Of a stretch of 43,260 bases of DNA, positions 40,032 to 43,260 are shown one piece after another. The stretch's first letter is position 1. Each line of letters starts with the position of its first letter. A program made the position numbers and the translations under genes. Below the pieces are notes generated by a model. It did not search any database, was not told the DNA's origin, and saw nothing but the letters and a program-made list of their open reading frames with translations. Source of the DNA: a virus. The stretch lies in the IMG/VR virus record IMGVR_UViG_3300034374_003686, positions 1 through 43,260 of that record; one strand, 5' to 3'.

Positions 40032-41454
40032 AACGCACTCCTTTTGGAAGTTTAGTGTAATCAACTTTTAGATAGCCATCGACAACACTGACAGCGTCGG
40101 CATACTTTGTTGTAAGCAGTTCGTGTGCCATTACACCAATTTTCTTTGGACCACCCCACTTGTATGTCCAACTATACTGATTCAACCCATCAATATTTTT
40201 TATGTATTTAACGTCTTGTTTTAGACGAATATCTGACCAGTCGTCACCAACATCCCCACCAGAATTATCTCCGCCACTACTCGTAGAACCTGAATTGCCG
40301 TCGGAGTTACCGGGGTCATAGGGACCATAATCTTGAGAGTAATCAACAGAGTAACCATAGCCACCGATCTCGTCAGCAGTTGTCATACCGGACCCAAACG
40401 CATCCTCTTTAGCTTGGGTCTCCGCCGCCTTCGCCGCTACATCCCCTATCGCCGCTGCCGTAGCCATTTCAGAGCCGCGCGGATTACCGTATTTATCAAT
40501 ATTCTGATTTCCAAATCCATAGATTTGCGTCTGTCCGGTAACTGGGTTATTCGCAGTAAATCCAAGAACATCAGCGATTGCTCGACCGACAGGCCCAGTT
40601 ACCTGCCGGGCACGAGCATCCGCACTCATTTGTGCTTTTGCGATTTGTTCTGCCGTGCGTGTCAGCTTGTTACCGAATATATTCTTTGGGCCGGTGATTA
40701 GGCCGGTAATGCTTAGTGGGCTGGTAAATAGCCCTTCAAGAGCAGGTTTAGCTGCAAGTGCAAACGCGGACGTCGGGCTTGTCGGACCCAGTCCTAGACC
40801 CATTCCGACCGCCGAGGCAAGGCCACCAAGGGCACCGTACTGGCTCTCATATTCTGCGGTTGCAGGGGGTCCTTCCGACTCAGAACCGGCTTCCTGACCA
40901 GCAAGTCGCTGTCTTTCACGCTGTGTAAGAATAGCGTTAATAGCTTCTGGTGTTAATGAAATCGGGGCTTCTGCCAGTGCAGATGTAACAGACTGAGAAA
41001 CCACCGGGGCAAATTGATTCGGGACAGAAATTTGAGACGGGGTACCTGCAAGTGGGTCGCCTCCAGAGGTAAGCGCGGAAAGTCCCGGCTCAATTACAGG
41101 ACCATAAAATGGAAGGTCTATGCTTGGGAAAGAGGCGCGTGATATTGGCGGCGTCGCTACCGTATAATACGCCCCCGGATAGGTGTACCGACGACGTAGT
41201 CCGGCAAGACCACCTTCTGCCATTCTTTGAACAGGCGGCTGCGTCCCAGTCATCTGCTGACCGGCCCCCATCAATGCAGCAATTCCAGTCATAGCAATAT
41301 TTTCCGGCGTATCAGGCAAGACAGATGCACCCATCTGCGGCAAAGAGGGGACCGGCTGCGGCTGGGAAAGCCCAGCTATACCAGTCATGCCGCGAATAGT
41401 GTTCGCCGCTTGGGCAAAATCTGCAATACTATCGGATGGAGAATATGTGTACAT
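40021..41454 (-). CDS. Virion protein with C-terminal S74-like chaperone domain
   Basis: 477 residues. Residues 77-86 contain RMAEGGLAGL. The middle is Gly/Ser/Ala-rich with hydrophobic stretches (YGALGGLASAVGMGLGLG) and a Ser/Gly/Asp-rich linker at about 375-405. From residue 407 the sequence SDIRLKQDVKYI begins a domain with S407 and K412 spaced as the Ser-Lys dyad of S74 intramolecular chaperones/autoproteases, followed by WGGPKKIGVMAHELL and YLKVDYTKL. S74 domains help fold trimeric fibre proteins and then cleave themselves off. Whether this one cleaves here is unproven. Confidence 0.7.
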   Translation of the reverse strand: MYTYSPSDSIADFAQAANTIRGMTGIAGLSQPQPVPSLPQMGASVLPDTPENIAMTGIAALMGAGQQMTGTQPPVQRMAEGGLAGLRRRYTYPGAYYTVATPPISRASFPSIDLPFYGPVIEPGLSALTSGGDPLAGTPSQISVPNQFAPVVSQSVTSALAEAPISLTPEAINAILTQRERQRLAGQEAGSESEGPPATAEYESQYGALGGLASAVGMGLGLGPTSPTSAFALAAKPALEGLFTSPLSITGLITGPKNIFGNKLTRTAEQIAKAQMSADARARQVTGPVGRAIADVLGFTANNPVTGQTQIYGFGNQNIDKYGNPRGSEMATAAAIGDVAAKAAETQAKEDAFGSGMTTADEIGGYGYSVDYSQDYGPYDPGNSDGNSGSTSSGGDNSGGDVGDDWSDIRLKQDVKYIKNIDGLNQYSWTYKWGGPKKIGVMAHELLTTKYADAVSVVDGYLKVDYTKLPKGVRCAN

Positions 41455-41470
41455 TGTCAGATTATATCCG

Positions 41471-41746
41471 TTAGTGAAAGTCTACCCAACCAGTACCCGG
41501 GACAAATCCTTGGTATTTGGCGGTTGCCCTGTTGTACCTGACTGACCCTGCCGCTGCCCCCTGTACGTCTGCTGTGTCATTGACCGCAGCAATCGTATCA
41601 GCCGGTGTCGAATCGATCTGGTCGTCCCGCTGAGACAGGGCAAGGTTCAGATTCGAGACATAGTCGGAGAGAATCCGGTGTAGTTCGATGATCTGCTGAT
41701 CACTGAACTGGTTGAACGTCCCCAGAAGATCAGGATAGATAGCCAT
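41471..41746 (-). CDS. Small virion-block protein (91 aa)
   Basis: A 91-residue protein between two larger leftward genes. An N-terminal helix (LLGTFNQFSDQQIIELHRIL) is followed by an Asn/Asp/Gln coil and a C-terminal Gly/Tyr/Phe region (KYQGFVPGTGWVDFH) that could pack as a beta hairpin. It lies two bases from the upstream gene's stop. No family is recognised; structural by context. Confidence 0.65.
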   Translation of the reverse strand: MAIYPDLLGTFNQFSDQQIIELHRILSDYVSNLNLALSQRDDQIDSTPADTIAAVNDTADVQGAAAGSVRYNRATAKYQGFVPGTGWVDFH

Positions 41747-41748
41747 CC

Positions 41749-43260
41749 CTATCGTTCCCCGTCAGGCTGTATCTGGAGTCGGAGGCTGCCGTACTTCCAG
41801 TCGGTACCCCCGACAGAGGTCTCCAGACGAATACGGGCCTGTCGTCCCCGGGCACGGAAGTCAATCTTCTGAGTCCCCGGCTGAATCTGGTACGGACCCT
41901 TGACAACCTCCTCCGTAGCCTGTGGGTACCGCTTTGTCGTCATGGTGAAGCTGACGGCACCGCCCGAAGAGATCGACACGTCCGGGACCATTCGCCGGAT
42001 CAACATCATCTTGTTACCATCCTCAATTTCAAACGCAGCCGACTCGATGTACGAGGTCATCGGGTTCCCGTCTGCCGTGTAGAGACCAGCCGGTTCGTTG
42101 TTGTACAGGTACGAATCAGACCCGCCGGTAATCACGTTGTCGTAGATGCCCTTGTCGTCCCAGACGGTGAACTTCCCGGTCCCGTAGACCCAGTAGTTTT
42201 CGAGCGGGTTGTAGCTGACGTACCTGTCACATTCTGCCGAGGATGCCGAGGGGTACAGCCATGTAATCTCGTTGAACTCGGAGTTAATACCCCCGAAAAT
42301 CTTGTCGGCCTCTGTGGTGTTCAGATCGTCGTAGACATACCGGCGGACAGTACAGTCCAGCGTCCGGACAGAGCCGCCATCCCACATGAAGAAGTTCGAA
42401 TCGCCCATCCAGAACGGGATACCGTTGAACTCTGCTGCTGCGTGAGGGCCGATCAGGCCCGTTGCATCACCGACATGCCTGAAGCGGAAGACGAACGGGG
42501 CACCGACATACTGCATCGTATGTGTCGCCGTGTCCGTCCAGATCATGACAGCCTGTCGGGAGTGCATTCCCCCGATGATCCTCGACCCGGTACCGATAGG
42601 GTTAGACCCGGCAGTGTTTGTCGCCGAGGCAGTCCAATCGTTGAAGTCCTCCTGCGAGGACCAGCGGACCAGCAGCGGGTCGTAGTCACCGACCTCGTTC
42701 GTGCATCCAAGGCTGATGGCAAACTGCGAATCAGGGGTGACCAGAATTTGGTTGTTGATTGTCGGGGATGCTGTCACCAGAACAGCCCGGGTCCCGGTCC
42801 CGCCTGTCGCATCCCAATGGTAAATCCTGCCCCCGCGAGGACAGGCAAGAAGGTCTTCGCCCCAGTTCTCCATAGACCACTGACGAATCTGGATGGTGAT
42901 GTTGGACGTTGTCCGGGGCGTCCCGTACGTGGACAGGCCGTACGTACCGGCAGACCAGCCAAAGCCCGGCTGGGCAATCGAAGTACCTGCGGGGAGTAGA
43001 CGGTGCAGGGTCACGTCACCCCCGGCAGAGGCAGACGTGGCAGCAGCAGTTGTAGTTACATCGACGGCGAACGAATTAACATCAATCGTCGAGACAAGGT
43101 ACGACACACCGATGTTGTCAAGGAGAATGTTGCCCCCGACAGTCGCGGTCTGAGACGTGAAGGCGACATAGTTCCCGTCCTCGATACCGATGCCGGTGGC
43201 CGAGACGACAATCCGGGTAGACCCGGCGGTGGTATTCAGAACGTCCGTCACCGTTACGAC
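41749..43260 (-). CDS. Tail or DNA-stabilisation-type protein, 5' end cut by window edge
   Basis: The frame is open through position 43260, so the N-terminus is missing; about 503 residues are visible. A GTG at 43251 exists but the frame continues upstream without a stop. The sequence is beta-rich with Ile/Thr/Ser repeats near the start (VLNTTAGSTRIVVSATGIGIEDG) and many WxWD, YxY and DGG turns, resembling podovirus beta-propeller-like connector or head-completion proteins. Motifs such as GTGSRIIGGMHSRQAVMIWTD and HVGDATGLIGPHAA are typical of that conserved phage family. Its exact role cannot be fixed here. Confidence 0.65.
   Translation of the reverse strand, partial: VVTVTDVLNTTAGSTRIVVSATGIGIEDGNYVAFTSQTATVGGNILLDNIGVSYLVSTIDVNSFAVDVTTTAAATSASAGGDVTLHRLLPAGTSIAQPGFGWSAGTYGLSTYGTPRTTSNITIQIRQWSMENWGEDLLACPRGGRIYHWDATGGTGTRAVLVTASPTINNQILVTPDSQFAISLGCTNEVGDYDPLLVRWSSQEDFNDWTASATNTAGSNPIGTGSRIIGGMHSRQAVMIWTDTATHTMQYVGAPFVFRFRHVGDATGLIGPHAAAEFNGIPFWMGDSNFFMWDGGSVRTLDCTVRRYVYDDLNTTEADKIFGGINSEFNEITWLYPSASSAECDRYVSYNPLENYWVYGTGKFTVWDDKGIYDNVITGGSDSYLYNNEPAGLYTADGNPMTSYIESAAFEIEDGNKMMLIRRMVPDVSISSGGAVSFTMTTKRYPQATEEVVKGPYQIQPGTQKIDFRARGRQARIRLETSVGGTDWKYGSLRLQIQPDGER

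Overview
The window is most of the genome of a tailed double-stranded DNA phage with a podovirus-like, T7-like replication module. The gene set (T7-type primase-helicase and DNA polymerase, gp2.5-like SSB, ThyX, B12-dependent ribonucleotide reductase, GroES-like co-chaperonin, P22/HMO-2011-type portal and internal virion proteins, GTA-type holin, SleB-type endolysin) resembles lytic marine phages of alphaproteobacteria. That host is inferred from gene content only. I see no integrase, repressor, phage RNA polymerase or tRNA, so the phage is probably strictly lytic and transcribed by host RNA polymerase.

Layout. Two leftward blocks (1-10398 and 34188-43260) carry packaging and virion genes. 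A rightward block (11721-34182) carries early, replication, nucleotide-metabolism, sugar/methyl-transfer and lysis genes. The blocks diverge across a 1.3 kb gene-free region (10399-11720) with AT-rich palindromes and strong hairpins, and converge with only a few bases between them near 34185. Read leftward from 10398, the order is small terminase, large terminase, an ADP-ribosyltransferase/methyltransferase fusion, portal, an unknown virion-type protein, several tiny proteins, a GroES-like co-chaperonin, a scaffold-like protein, and a head protein cut by the left edge. The right leftward block starts with a protein cut by the right edge, followed by small virion proteins, one with a C-terminal S74-like chaperone domain, and two large internal-virion-type proteins. 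The major capsid protein and tail genes are not in the window and should lie in the missing segment between the two edges.

Rightward block. First come two unknown genes, each preceded by a related RNA hairpin leader, then a ParB-like protein and a GP88-family protein. A run of short overlapping ORFs follows, with the endolysin and an HTH protein among them. An AT-rich palindrome at 17271-17337 and a hexamer-repeat ORF at about 18.55-18.74 kb precede primase-helicase, polymerase, nucleases, SSB, exonuclease and GIY-YIG. Next are nucleotide enzymes (DUF3310, ThyX, NrdJ), two glycosyltransferase-type proteins (one fused to an MptE-like domain), two methyltransferases, and holin-type membrane proteins.

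Most notable: (i) the tetramer GCGC is almost absent from the phage backbone (I found none from about 12.7 to 22.1 kb) but occurs about 17 times in the 2 kb segment 10.7-12.7 kb, marking a compositional island; (ii) that island carries two covarying hairpin leaders ahead of two unknown genes; (iii) the ART/methyltransferase fusion sits between terminase and portal and shares a short Gly-Gly motif with five other virion-block proteins, suggesting a virion-delivered effector; (iv) there is a degenerate (TCTNGG)n repeat ORF encoding alternating Ser-X.
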